From: an uncultured Anaerolineales bacterium
GTDB lineage: Bacteria > Chloroflexota > Anaerolineae > Anaerolineales > Villigracilaceae
Assembly: GCA_937928015.1 (NCBI GenBank)
Contig: CALFXA010000087.1
Span: forward strand, 1 to 28,420
Reading direction: 5' to 3'
DNA length: 28,420 nucleotides
In this document: positions 21,507-28,420 of the stretch, piece after piece
How the letters are laid out: every line of letters begins with the position of its first letter
Position numbering within the stretch: position 1 is the first letter of the stretch
The notes under the pieces: model-generated
What the model was told of the DNA's origin: nothing
Seen by the model: the letters and a program-made list of their open reading frames with translations, nothing else
Database searches by the model: none
Program-made: the position numbers and the translations under genes

Positions 21507-21536
21507 AGGTTTTGAAAACCTTTAGGGTCTCGTTTT
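21498..21536. terminator. Bidirectional terminator (repeated stem type)
   Basis: Near-perfect inverted repeat 21498-21513 with 21515-21530 followed by CGTTTT, between the convergent GIY-YIG and phosphoribosyltransferase genes. Its outer 12 bases on each arm equal those of the terminator at 11512-11544. Confidence 0.88.
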
Positions 21537-22086
21537 AGTCTTTGAAGACCGGCAAATGTCCGAGCGCGGTAATGTGCATCCACTGGGCGCGGTCGCCTTC
21601 GGTGAAGATGGCGGCCTCGGCGGCCACGCTGGCCCCGGTCTTGTCGAGGATCAGGCGCATGCCTTGCAGCGTCGAGCCGGTGCTGATGACGTCGTCCAAC
21701 ACGACCACCTTCTTCCCCTGGATGACCTCGCGGTCCTTCTCGTCGAGGATCAGGGTCTGCGGCTGCCCCGTGGTAATGGACAAGGTCTCAGTCTGGATGG
21801 CGTCGCCCATGTACGGCTTGTAGGACTTGCGCAGCACGATGTAGGGCTTGTTCATCTCCGCGGAAAGCGCGTACGCCAACGGGATGGATTTGGCTTCGGC
21901 GGTCATGAACAGGTCGAAGTCCAGGTCCTTCAGCCGTTTGGCTAATTCCTTCGCGCAGGCCTGCACCAGTTCGGTGTCGCCCAGGATATTCAGGATGGCG
22001 ATGCGCAGCCCGGGGGCCACTTCGAACAATCGCAAGTTCCGCTTGACGCCCGCCACTTCCACGGGATAGGTATCATATTGCGCCAT
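21535..22086 (-). CDS. Adenine-phosphoribosyltransferase-like protein
   Basis: The 183-residue protein has the PRTase PRPP loop VVVLDDVISTGST at 127-139 and the RKSYKPYMGDAIQTETLSITTGQ segment (about 86-108) that resembles the purine-specific loop of Apt/Xpt enzymes. It would make AMP or a related nucleotide from a purine base and PRPP. The length is the usual 175-190 residues. The base specificity (adenine, xanthine or other) cannot be set from the sequence. GGAGG lies near the ATG. It is divergent from DUF951. Confidence 0.85.
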   Translation of the reverse strand: MAQYDTYPVEVAGVKRNLRLFEVAPGLRIAILNILGDTELVQACAKELAKRLKDLDFDLFMTAEAKSIPLAYALSAEMNKPYIVLRKSYKPYMGDAIQTETLSITTGQPQTLILDEKDREVIQGKKVVVLDDVISTGSTLQGMRLILDKTGASVAAEAAIFTEGDRAQWMHITALGHLPVFKD

Positions 22087-22153
22087 GACTTCCTCCAGAA
22101 ATATGTATAGACGGGGCGAAGTTTATCACAACCTTTTTGAAAAACCAACGCGG

Positions 22154-22168
22154 TATAATCCTTTCGTG
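22154..22168 (+). promoter_or_regulatory. TATAAT box 6 bases before the DUF951 start
   Basis: Consensus TATAAT (22154-22159) is followed by 6 bases and an in-frame GTG (22166). The spacing equals that before the LacI and SH3b genes and predicts a leaderless transcript. No good -35 element is seen. Confidence 0.55.
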
Positions 22169-22381
22169 CTTCCCGACCTGCAACTCAACGATCACTTGCG
22201 CCTGCGAAAGCCCCATCCCTGCGGCTCCTACGAGTGGACCGTCATCCGCCTCGGCGCGGATATCGGCCTGGAGTGCAAGGGCTGCGGTCGGCGCGTGATG
22301 CTCACCCGCCGCGAGTTGACGCGGCGGCTCAAGACCAACCTCACCCCCCACGAGCCCAAACCCAATGACAACTCCCAATAA
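22166..22381 (+). CDS. DUF951-family small protein, predicted leaderless
   Basis: This 71-residue protein matches DUF951: DHLRLRKPHPCGSYEWTVIRLGADIGLECKGCGRRVMLTRREL covers nearly the whole domain, with HPCG and the CKGCGRRV metal-binding pattern. DUF951 proteins are about 65 residues and often sit near translation or recombination genes; the function is unknown. A longer frame from 22085 adds 27 residues that do not resemble the family. The GTG at 22166 fits both the family length and a TATAAT box 6 bases upstream. Its end overlaps the GT28 gene by 17 bases. Confidence 0.9.
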   Translation: MLPDLQLNDHLRLRKPHPCGSYEWTVIRLGADIGLECKGCGRRVMLTRRELTRRLKTNLTPHEPKPNDNSQ

Positions 22382-23495
22382 GCGACCGCACATCCTGTTC
22401 CTTTTTTCCGATACGGGCGGGGGACACCGCTCCGCGACCGAAGCCATCATCGAGGCCCTGAGCCTGGAATATGGCGACGCCGTCTCCACCGAGATGGTGG
22501 ACTTCTTCAAGGATTACGCCCCCCTGCCGTTCAACAAAATGCCCAATTGGTACCCGGAGATGGTCAAAGCCCCGCGTTTGTGGAGCGCCTCCTTCTACGC
22601 CACGGACGGGCGCGCCCGCGCACGGGCCATCACCACAGCCATGTGGCCGGTGGCCCGCCAACCCGCACGCGAGATGATCAAAGGCCACCCCGCAGACCTG
22701 ATCGTCACGGTCCACCCGTTCTCCAACACCTTTGCGTTGAAGGCCCTGCCCAAGAACCGCCCGCCCTTCATCACCGTCGTGACCGACATGGTCACCACCC
22801 ACGCTCTATGGTTCGACAAGCGCGCCGACCGCATCCTCGTCCCCACCGAAAGCGCCCGCCAAAACGCTGTCCGCTATCACATGGACCCACAGCAAGTACG
22901 CGTGGTGGGCCTGCCCGTCGCAGACCGCTACTGTCAGCCGGTCGGCGACAAGCGCGCCCTGCGCGAAAAACTCGGCTGGCCGCAGGACAAGTCCATCGTC
23001 TTGATGGTCGGCGGCGGCGAGGGGATGGGGCCGCTCGGCAAGATGGCCCTCGCCGTGGATGAATGCGGCCTGGACCTGGGCCTGGTCGTCGTGGCCGGGC
23101 GGAATCAGCGCCTGAAAGAATCGCTGGGGGAACACGCCTGGGAGAATCCCACCTTCGTCTATGGCTTCACGCGCGACATGCCCGACTTCATGCGCGCCGC
23201 CGACTTCATCATCACCAAGGCTGGCCCGGGCACGATTGCCGAAGCCATCAACGCCCACCTGCCCATCATCCTCTATGCCAAGCTACCCGGACAGGAAGAC
23301 GGCAACGTCACCTTCGTGGAAGAGGAGGGAGTCGGCGTCTGGGCGCCCACACCGCAACTGGTGGTGCGCGCGCTCACGCGCTGGACCAGTCGTCCGCAGG
23401 AGAAAGCCGCCGTGGTGGAGAGTTGTCGCCGCGTGGCGCGGCCCGACGCGGCCCGTCAGATCGCGCGCGAGATCATGAAATTCTTCGAGGGGTAA
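22365..23495 (+). CDS. GT28/MGDG-synthase-like glycosyltransferase
   Basis: The 376-residue protein has the two Rossmann-like domains of the GT-B fold. The N-terminal one has SDTGGGHRSATEAI near residues 15-28, the glycine-rich motif seen in MGDG synthase and processive diacylglycerol glucosyltransferases, followed by HPADLIVTVHPFSN and VVTDMVTTHALWF. The C-terminal domain has LMVGGGEGMGPLG and the sugar-nucleotide site TKAGPGTIAEAINAHLPIIL. It probably makes glycosyl diacylglycerol, a membrane lipid; the sugar is not determinable. The ATG at 22365 has no clear ribosome site, so translation may be coupled to DUF951. A hairpin follows. Confidence 0.92.
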   Translation: MTTPNKRPHILFLFSDTGGGHRSATEAIIEALSLEYGDAVSTEMVDFFKDYAPLPFNKMPNWYPEMVKAPRLWSASFYATDGRARARAITTAMWPVARQPAREMIKGHPADLIVTVHPFSNTFALKALPKNRPPFITVVTDMVTTHALWFDKRADRILVPTESARQNAVRYHMDPQQVRVVGLPVADRYCQPVGDKRALREKLGWPQDKSIVLMVGGGEGMGPLGKMALAVDECGLDLGLVVVAGRNQRLKESLGEHAWENPTFVYGFTRDMPDFMRAADFIITKAGPGTIAEAINAHLPIILYAKLPGQEDGNVTFVEEEGVGVWAPTPQLVVRALTRWTSRPQEKAAVVESCRRVARPDAARQIAREIMKFFEG

Positions 23496-23499
23496 AGTG

Positions 23500-23522
23500 A
23501 GCGGCGGGCAATGCCCGCCGCT
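23500..23522 (+). terminator. Hairpin after the GT28 gene
   Basis: A 10-bp perfect G+C-rich stem (23500-23509 with 23513-23522) and 3-base loop lies 5 bases after the stop, with only a short T stretch behind. Confidence 0.6.
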
Positions 23523-23528
23523 GTCGTT

Positions 23529-23957
23529 TCAATCTGATAACGTGAGTCCCTTATATTGCTCTTCTGTAACAAAATATAGAACAAAACGTAAATATGCACT
23601 GATATCTTCAGTTTCCGACATTTTCTGGAGCACCTCAAATTTTTCTTTTCCAAGTTTTACAAAATCTGTTGTCATACACAGACGATTAAAATTAGTAATG
23701 CATTCATGTGCACTTCGCACCACATAATCTTGCCAGATTTCAGAATCCGATTTGTCATCGGGATTGAAATTTAACCAATACAATTCACAGGTACCACCAG
23801 GTATTCGAAACTGCACTTCTCCACCTTGCGTAGCTAAGTTTTGTTTCTTGGCTGCCAGAATTGCTTCTTCAACGTCATCTTTTCGCCAGGCATATTCTTT
23901 TCCTCGCAATGATGCTTTCGACAACACGGTTTGGGGTAATAATTCTTCGGGGTCCAT
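23529..23957 (-). CDS. AT-rich orphan protein, likely acquired
   Basis: I do not recognise this protein. From the ATG at 23957 it has 142 residues; a TTG at 24011 would give 160 and overlap the hydrolase gene by 23 bases. GAGAAAAG precedes the ATG. It is soluble with no signal or membrane segment, and has many charged residues, a GGEVQFRIPGGTCELYWLNFNPDD stretch and a C-terminal helical part (FVKLGKEKFEVLQKMSET). The DNA is far more AT-rich than its neighbours (16 of 60 bases are G or C in 23641-23700), which suggests recent transfer. It follows the alpha/beta hydrolase in the same direction, with a short gap. No toxin, antitoxin or immunity assignment can be supported. Confidence 0.75.
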   Translation of the reverse strand: MDPEELLPQTVLSKASLRGKEYAWRKDDVEEAILAAKKQNLATQGGEVQFRIPGGTCELYWLNFNPDDKSDSEIWQDYVVRSAHECITNFNRLCMTTDFVKLGKEKFEVLQKMSETEDISAYLRFVLYFVTEEQYKGLTLSD

Positions 23958-23988
23958 AACTTTTCTCAACTGATCCAGGTAGGAATTT

Positions 23989-24870
23989 CTATTTTCCAAA
24001 CACCTTATCAAAAAAATCGATGACCCGTGATTCGTATTTCTCAGGGAATTTTGCGTGCATGTTCAGGTGATACGCCTTCGGCTCGGTCCAGAGCAGGCGC
24101 GGCTCGCCTGCAGCATCATAGAGCTGCTGCGCTGACTCAACGGGAATGTTGTCGTCGCTCATGCCCTGGATAATGAAGATAGGCCGTGGACTGATTTTGC
24201 CGATATCGTCCACGGCGCGCACCGAGTTTACACTGATGCCTGTTTGCAGTTGAGCCCACATACGGACCAACTCACGCAAGCCGGGGATTGGCACGCGCAG
24301 ATTCAGTTCATCGCTCAGGGTGTTGAAGGCGCTGTCTGCCACGACTGCCTCGATCTGCGAATACTGTGCCGCCGCACGGATCATGGTGACCGCGCCCATC
24401 GATCCGCCCCAACCCGCCACGTGTTCTACTTCGGGTTGCACCAGGGCAAAATCCAGTGCGGCCTTTACATCACGCACCTCATAATACCCCAGTGACGTGA
24501 ACTCTCCTTCGCTCTCACCGTGCGCGCGGAAATCCCAGGCCAGCACACCGTAGCCATGTCTGGCGAACAACGCATACATGTCGGTGGCGATCGATGAGCC
24601 ATGTCCATGCGCCACTAGAATGACCACGCCGTTTTGCGGCGGCGTGTACCACGCGTGAAGTTTTAAGCCGTCTTCTGTGGTGAGCGTCACCGTTTGAAAA
24701 TCGATTCCCTGCTCTTGAAGCGGGAGAGGCGAGGCAATCCAACGGGCAGGATGCAAATAAAGCTGTGTTTGATGGTAACTCAACGCCAAGGCTCCTCCCA
24801 AGCCAAGCAGGAGCAGGAATACGATCACCACCATCAACAGGTTGAACCAGTAGCGCCACCCTCGTTTCAT
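23989..24870 (-). CDS. Membrane-anchored alpha/beta hydrolase
   Basis: The 293-residue protein has one N-terminal hydrophobic segment (about 10-31) and an alpha/beta-hydrolase domain facing outside. Seen motifs: oxyanion segment AHGHGSS (87-93), GWGGSMG (153-159) with nucleophile S157, an acidic residue in QGMSDDNIP, and a C-terminal histidine in AYHLNMHAKFP. It resembles the BAAT/serine-aminopeptidase S33 type; the substrate is unknown. It starts 2 bases after panC stops, in GGAG context, so it is in an operon with panC. The tail overlaps the frame of the orphan gene. Confidence 0.9.
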   Translation of the reverse strand: MKRGWRYWFNLLMVVIVFLLLLGLGGALALSYHQTQLYLHPARWIASPLPLQEQGIDFQTVTLTTEDGLKLHAWYTPPQNGVVILVAHGHGSSIATDMYALFARHGYGVLAWDFRAHGESEGEFTSLGYYEVRDVKAALDFALVQPEVEHVAGWGGSMGAVTMIRAAAQYSQIEAVVADSAFNTLSDELNLRVPIPGLRELVRMWAQLQTGISVNSVRAVDDIGKISPRPIFIIQGMSDDNIPVESAQQLYDAAGEPRLLWTEPKAYHLNMHAKFPEKYESRVIDFFDKVFGK

Positions 24871-24872
24871 GG

Positions 24873-25706
24873 CTACTCCAGCACCAAATTATCGATCAGG
24901 CGAGTCCTGCCGATCAGCACGGCCATCGAGAGCAGGGTCTTGCCTGCGACGGTTTTCAACTCGGCCAGCGTGTCGTAGTCCGCGCAGGAGACGTATTGTA
25001 TCTGTGCGCGCGGCTCGACGGCGATGACCTCCTTCATTTTGGCGCGCAACGTCTCGGCATCCCGTTCGCCCGCATCGTACAGGTCCTTCGCGGCGGTCAG
25101 CGCACGCGAAAGCACCAGCGCAGCCTGACGGTCGGTGCCTTCCAGATATTTGTTGCGGCTCGACATGGCCAACCCGTCCGCTTCACGCACGATGGGGCAG
25201 ACCACGACCTCGATGGGGTAGCTCAGGTCGCGCGTCATCTGGCGGATGACCGCCGCCTGCTGGGCGTCCTTCTGCCCGAAATAAGCCTTGTGCGGCTGGA
25301 CGGCGTTGAACAACTTGGCGACCACCGTGGTCACACCGCGGAAATGGCTCGGGCGCATGGCCCCTTCGAGTGGTTTCGTCAACATCTCCACCTCGACCCA
25401 GGTCTGGTACCCGCTCGGATACATGATCTCAGGGGTGGGATTCCACACCAGGTCCACGCCGAGTGGCTCGATCAGGCTCAGGTCACGCTCCAGGTCGCGT
25501 GGATACTTCGAGAGATCCTCGGTGGGAGCGAACTGTGTCGGGTTGACGAAGATACTGACGGCCACGTGGTCGCACTCCGCTTTGGCGCGGCGGATAAGGG
25601 AGAGATGTCCCTCATGGAGATACCCCATGGTCGGGACCAGGCCCCAAGTCCCAGGCAGGGCGGAGCGGATGCTCCATAATTTGTCTAGACCAATCGCAAT
25701 TTCCAT
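24873..25706 (-). CDS. panC: Pantothenate synthetase
   Basis: The 277-residue protein is full length. PanC joins pantoate and beta-alanine with ATP to give pantothenate, the precursor of coenzyme A. Seen motifs: PTMGYLHEGHLSLI with catalytic H31 and H34, SIFVNPTQFAPTEDLSKYPR, FRGVTTVVAKLFN, YFGQKDAQQ, and the second nucleotide-binding motif MSSRNKYL. GAGGA precedes the ATG. No panB or panD is in view. Followed directly by the hydrolase gene. Confidence 0.98.
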   Translation of the reverse strand: MEIAIGLDKLWSIRSALPGTWGLVPTMGYLHEGHLSLIRRAKAECDHVAVSIFVNPTQFAPTEDLSKYPRDLERDLSLIEPLGVDLVWNPTPEIMYPSGYQTWVEVEMLTKPLEGAMRPSHFRGVTTVVAKLFNAVQPHKAYFGQKDAQQAAVIRQMTRDLSYPIEVVVCPIVREADGLAMSSRNKYLEGTDRQAALVLSRALTAAKDLYDAGERDAETLRAKMKEVIAVEPRAQIQYVSCADYDTLAELKTVAGKTLLSMAVLIGRTRLIDNLVLE

Positions 25707-25719
25707 GACTTTATCCTCG

Positions 25720-25747
25720 TTGACAGTTAGAAAAGATGTGCTAGAAT
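25720..25747 (+). promoter_or_regulatory. Promoter of the 63-residue protein gene
   Basis: TTGACA (25720-25725) and TAGAAT (25742-25747) are 16 bases apart, immediately upstream of the GGAG site and ATG at 25776. Confidence 0.7.
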
Positions 25748-25775
25748 GACGCCACCAATTAGAAAAGGAGATCGA

Positions 25776-25967
25776 ATGGCATACAGTTTCACCAACTCAA
25801 AGGGAACCACCTATTACCTGCATGCAAAGAAGACCGGCGAAGCGGGCAAGGAACGCACCCTCTACTTCTTCTCCAAGGAGATCAAGGAAGGCGCGATCGA
25901 TGCAGTGCCCGCGGGCTACACCGTGGCTGAAATGAAGACGGGCTTGCCCGTTTTGAAGAAAGTATAA
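25776..25967 (+). CDS. Small basic protein of unknown function
   Basis: This 63-residue protein has AAAAGGAG with 5-base spacing before the ATG at 25776; a longer frame from 25746 adds 10 unlikely residues. It has no signal or membrane segment. It reads as a compact, lysine- and tyrosine-rich fold with GTTYYLHAKK, LYFFSKEIKEGAID and a closing GLPVLKKV. Its own good promoter and terminator show it is a real monocistronic gene. I recall similar 60-residue proteins in other bacteria but cannot name a family. Confidence 0.85.
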   Translation: MAYSFTNSKGTTYYLHAKKTGEAGKERTLYFFSKEIKEGAIDAVPAGYTVAEMKTGLPVLKKV

Positions 25968-25985
25968 CCCCGAACAACATCGAAG

Positions 25986-26013
25986 AAAAATCCAGCATAC
26001 GCTGGATTTTTTT
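25986..26013. terminator. Bidirectional terminator after the small protein gene
   Basis: An 11-bp perfect stem (25986-25996 with 26001-26011) and 4-base loop ends in seven T residues, and on the other strand in five, between convergent genes. Confidence 0.92.
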
Positions 26014-26019
26014 GTTTGG

Positions 26020-27060
26020 CTAATTGACAGGTGTAGGCGGCGGCGTAGGGCACCTGGGCTCGGGACGTGAGGCGGAGTCGGGCATGCCAAAGGCCTCCAG
26101 AACAGGGCGTCCGTCCCACTCGGGCGGGATGGGCAGGCCCAGGGCCCAAGCGGCGGTGGCGGCCGTGTCGGTGGTGTTGACCGCGCTGGTAAGGACCCTC
26201 GGCTGGATGCCCGGGCCTACGGCAATCCACGGGATGGTCATGTCGGACGGAATGTCATAGCCGTGCGTGGTGCCGTGCCCGCCGTGGTCAGCGGTGACGA
26301 TGATGAGGGTGTGCTCGCGCATGTTCGCCTTGTCGAGCGCGTCAAGGACGATCTGCAGAGCCGAGTCAGTACGGCGCAGGGTCATCAGTTGGGTCAGCGA
26401 CATCCAGCCGTAGGAGTGTCCGTCAAGGTCGGGATCGGGAAAGTGGGCGAACAATAGGCTGAATCCGTTGGGGATGACCTGCGCCGCGCGTTTCGCCAGG
26501 ATGGGATCCAGGTCGTTGACATGGATGAACACATCGGTGCTCTCAGGTTCGGTGATCTGGCGCAGTTTTTCCTTGCCGACCACCATAACCGTGCGCAGCC
26601 CCGCCGCGTGAGCCAGGTCGAACAGGTCGGTGCCCTGGGCATATCCATTTTCAGGCAGGTATTCGTTCCAGGTCACGCCATGCACCGACGGGCACAGCCC
26701 GGTCAACATGGAGGTATGCGATGGCAGGGTGGAACTGGGAAAGATGGTCTGCGCGTTGTAGGTATAGGCGCCCTGGGCAATCAAAGCCTGCAAATGCGGC
26801 ATGGGGGCGTAGTCGATGGCGTCGGGGCGCAGACCGTCGATGCTGATGATGACCACGCGGGTGATGTCGGGGTGCGGGACCTCGGTGGGGGTGGCGGTCG
26901 GTTCGAGGGTGGGAGTCTCGGACGGGGGCGGGGTGACCGTTTCGGTGGGGAGGGGTGGCGGAGTCAGCGTGGGCGCAGGGGCAACCGCCGACAGCCCGGG
27001 CAGGCAGGAGGTCAGCGCCAGGACGAGCAGGAGCATTACAGAAATGTGAAGCCGCTTCAT
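26020..27060 (-). CDS. Lipoprotein of the type I phosphodiesterase/nucleotide pyrophosphatase family
   Basis: The 346-residue protein begins with a lipoprotein signal peptide (lipobox LTSC, C19), then a Pro/Thr-rich linker (about 28-62) and an alkaline-phosphatase-superfamily domain. Metal and catalytic landmarks: VVIISIDGLRPDA with D75, FPSSTLPSHTSMLTG with T111 as the probable nucleophile, HFPDPDLDGHSYGW with Asp and His metal ligands, and TADHGGHGTTHG. The enzyme is therefore extracellular and probably hydrolyses phosphodiester or pyrophosphate bonds in nutrients or lipids; the substrate is unknown. AGGA precedes the ATG. It is divergent from ssb. Confidence 0.9.
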   Translation of the reverse strand: MKRLHISVMLLLVLALTSCLPGLSAVAPAPTLTPPPLPTETVTPPPSETPTLEPTATPTEVPHPDITRVVIISIDGLRPDAIDYAPMPHLQALIAQGAYTYNAQTIFPSSTLPSHTSMLTGLCPSVHGVTWNEYLPENGYAQGTDLFDLAHAAGLRTVMVVGKEKLRQITEPESTDVFIHVNDLDPILAKRAAQVIPNGFSLLFAHFPDPDLDGHSYGWMSLTQLMTLRRTDSALQIVLDALDKANMREHTLIIVTADHGGHGTTHGYDIPSDMTIPWIAVGPGIQPRVLTSAVNTTDTAATAAWALGLPIPPEWDGRPVLEAFGMPDSASRPEPRCPTPPPTPVN

Positions 27061-27071
27061 TCCAAATCCTA

Positions 27072-27109
27072 TTGACGAGTAGAATATTTGTGCTAAAATC
27101 TTATTACAA
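27072..27109. promoter_or_regulatory. Overlapping divergent promoters of the phosphodiesterase gene and ssb
   Basis: Plus strand: TTGACG (27072-27077) and TAAAAT (27094-27099), 16 bases apart. Minus strand: TTGTAA (27109-27104) and TATTCT (27086-27081), 17 bases apart. The two promoters overlap, so only one can be occupied at a time. Confidence 0.6.
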
Positions 27110-27123
27110 TTGAATATCTTGCT

Positions 27124-27176
27124 CTTTTAGAGAAAAGGAGACTAATCATGACACGTACACATTTGGCCTCTAAAAG
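27124..27176 (+). promoter_or_regulatory. Inverted repeat in the ssb leader
   Basis: CTTTTAGAG (27124-27132) and CTCTAAAAG (27168-27176) form a 9-bp perfect inverted repeat separated by 35 bases. Folding would loop out the AAAAGGAG ribosome site and ATG of the leader frame. Confidence 0.4.
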
Positions 27177-27219
27177 TATAACCGAAGGCGCTGAGAGGAG
27201 GATAACATGCCAGCACTAA
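27148..27219 (+). CDS. Possible 23-codon leader peptide overlapping ssb
   Basis: ATG at 27148 follows a strong AAAAGGAG site by 7 bases and opens a frame of 23 codons, MTRTHLASKSITEGAERRITCQH, ending at 27219, 13 bases inside ssb. It is in a different frame from ssb, whose own GAGAGGAGG site lies in it. The good ribosome site and overlap suggest translational coupling, but no conservation data exist here; it may be only a leader signal. Confidence 0.4.
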   Translation: MTRTHLASKSITEGAERRITCQH

Positions 27220-27587
27220 ACCGCGTTCAACTCATCGGAAGACTCGGCAAGGACCCCGAAGGCCGCTTCACGCCCACCGGCAAACAGGTGACGTCGTTCA
27301 ACGTGGCCATCTCGAACCGCTGGAAGAGCGGCGGCGAGACCAAGGAATACACCGAGTGGGTGCATGTCGAGGCCTGGGGACGGCTGGGTGAGGTGTGCCA
27401 GGAGTATCTGCACAAGGGCAGTCTGGTGTACATCGAAGGCCGCTTGAAGACCGAGCGCTACGAGGACAAGGGTGAGACCAAGTACTTCACCAAGGTCGTC
27501 GCACTGGCGCTGCAATTCCTGGACAAGAAACCCGCCGAGGAACCCATGATGCAGGTCGACGAGGAAGTCGGCGAGTACGAGGTCTAG
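27207..27587 (+). CDS. ssb: Single-stranded DNA-binding protein
   Basis: The 126-residue protein has the OB-fold SSB domain (about 1-110): MPALNRVQLIGRLGKDPEGRFTPTGKQVTSFNVAI, EWVHVEAWGRLGEVCQEYLHKGSLVYIEGRL and KYFTKVVALALQFL. The C-terminal tail is short (about 15 residues, rich in Glu) and ends EEVGEYEV; it lacks the DDDIPF-like tip that binds partner proteins in typical SSBs. GAGAGGAGG lies 6 bases before the ATG. Confidence 0.96.
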   Translation: MPALNRVQLIGRLGKDPEGRFTPTGKQVTSFNVAISNRWKSGGETKEYTEWVHVEAWGRLGEVCQEYLHKGSLVYIEGRLKTERYEDKGETKYFTKVVALALQFLDKKPAEEPMMQVDEEVGEYEV

Positions 27588-27630
27588 CCACGGAATCAAC
27601 TGGGGGAGATCGAGGAATACAAGTGAATCA

Positions 27631-27667
27631 AAAAGGCGCAGCCACGAGAAGAGTGACTGCGCCTTTT
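27631..27667. terminator. Bidirectional terminator between ssb and cysS
   Basis: An 11-bp perfect stem (27631-27641 with 27657-27667) is flanked by A and T runs, with a small inner stem, between convergent genes. Confidence 0.88.
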
Positions 27668-27683
27668 GTGTTTTTGGTTTCGA

Positions 27684-28420
27684 CTATCCCCAGCGCCAGG
27701 TGGTGCCTTCCTTGCTGTCTTCGAGCGTGACGCCCAGTTCCTTGAGGCGGTCACGGATCAGGTCGGAGAGCGGCCACAGTTTTTGCTTACGCACCTCGGA
27801 GCGGACCTCGATCAGCAGGTTGATGAACTTGTCCGCGTCGCCTGAGCCTTGTTTTTCCTGCAAGCGCAGGCCGAGCACGCCGCTCAACTCGCGCAGCATG
27901 GACTGAGCGGACTGGAGTTGGTCGTTCGTTGCACCGTTATCACGGGCGGTGTTGATGCCCTTGACCAACTCGAACAACGCGGCCACCGCGCCCGCGGTGT
28001 TGATGTCGTTGTCCATGGCATCAACAAAGTTGGACTTGGCGGTTTCCGCTAAGGAAGCCAGCCCGGAGGTGTTGCCGTCGGAGAGCCCCTTCGCGGAAGC
28101 GGAGGCAGGCCGAAGTCCAGATTTGAGGCGTTCGACGTTCTTTTCCGCTGCGCCGAGAGTCTCATCGTTGAACATCAACGGGGCGCGGTAGGTCCCGTTC
28201 AACACGAGCATACGCATCACGTCCGCATCGTGCTTGCTGAGGAATTCCTTGATGCTGATGATGTTACCCAGCGACTTGGACATCTTTTCGCCGCCGAGTT
28301 GCAGCATGCCGTTGTGGACCCAATAGCGGGCGAATTCCTTGCCCGTGTAGGATTCGCTCTGGGCGATCTCGTTCTCGTGATGCGGAAAGATCAAATCGTT
28401 TCCGCCGCCGTGGATGTCGA
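27684..28420 (-). CDS. cysS: Cysteinyl-tRNA synthetase, C-terminal part (partial)
   Basis: The 3' 245 codons are present; the 5' part lies beyond 28420. The first visible residues are [17 protein letters not shown], the zinc-site His motif, then [15 protein letters not shown] with the class I KMSKS loop. The rest is the anticodon-binding helical domain (DIN near 28010, [25 protein letters not shown] at the end). CysRS charges tRNA-Cys. The visible part is intact; its C terminus ([12 protein letters not shown]) is the usual tail for the family. Confidence 0.97.
   Translation of the reverse strand, partial: DIHGGGNDLIFPHHENEIAQSESYTGKEFARYWVHNGMLQLGGEKMSKSLGNIISIKEFLSKHDADVMRMLVLNGTYRAPLMFNDETLGAAEKNVERLKSGLRPASASAKGLSDGNTSGLASLAETAKSNFVDAMDNDINTAGAVAALFELVKGINTARDNGATNDQLQSAQSMLRELSGVLGLRLQEKQGSGDADKFINLLIEVRSEVRKQKLWPLSDLIRDRLKELGVTLEDSKEGTTWRWG

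Overview
The window looks like chromosomal DNA from a member of the Chloroflexota, most likely class Anaerolineae. This is inferred from three things: several surface lipoproteins with Pro/Thr-rich linkers and lipobox signal peptides, the mixture of Firmicutes-like gene order with otherwise distinct proteins, and a fairly high G+C content with dense, short-spaced genes. No mobile element, CRISPR array, rRNA or tRNA gene is visible. Most genes are on the minus strand, and nearly every transcription unit ends in a strong hairpin.

Layout, left to right: the 3' end of glutamine synthetase (glnA, +); a 287-base gap with phased short repeats, a promoter-like pair and a 17-bp hairpin; a padR plus HAAS-domain membrane protein pair (-); a polytopic membrane protein and a Pro/Thr-tailed anchored protein; urocanate hydratase hutU with a SAM methyltransferase; a PsbP-like lipoprotein; an Rrf2 regulator with Fe-S-type cysteines; a toast-rack lipoprotein; radA; a dus tRNA-dihydrouridine synthase; msrA; and a LacI-family regulator (+).

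The central block, 13.3-19.1 kb, holds a DegV/FakB-like fatty-acid-binding protein, a FakA-like kinase, Asp23, rpmB (opposite strand), rpe and a PrkC-like Ser/Thr kinase. Its order and orientation match the Bacillus prkC-rpe-rpmB-yloU-yloV neighbourhood. A membrane-anchored SH3b protein is divergent from the kinase.

The right part carries a DUF971 protein, ogt, a prephenate-dehydrogenase-like protein lacking the usual HPM motif, a GIY-YIG protein, an Apt-like phosphoribosyltransferase, DUF951, a GT28/MGDG-synthase-like glycosyltransferase, an AT-rich orphan, an alpha/beta hydrolase, panC, a 63-residue small protein, a phosphodiesterase lipoprotein, ssb with a possible leader peptide, and the 3' part of cysS.

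No clear new defence or biosynthetic system is present. The most interesting signals are regulatory: several genes have a TATAAT box 6-7 bases before the start codon, which predicts leaderless mRNAs; a terminator hairpin contains the ribosome binding site of the next gene; msrA has lost a standard start codon; and the glnA 3' intergenic region may encode a small RNA.
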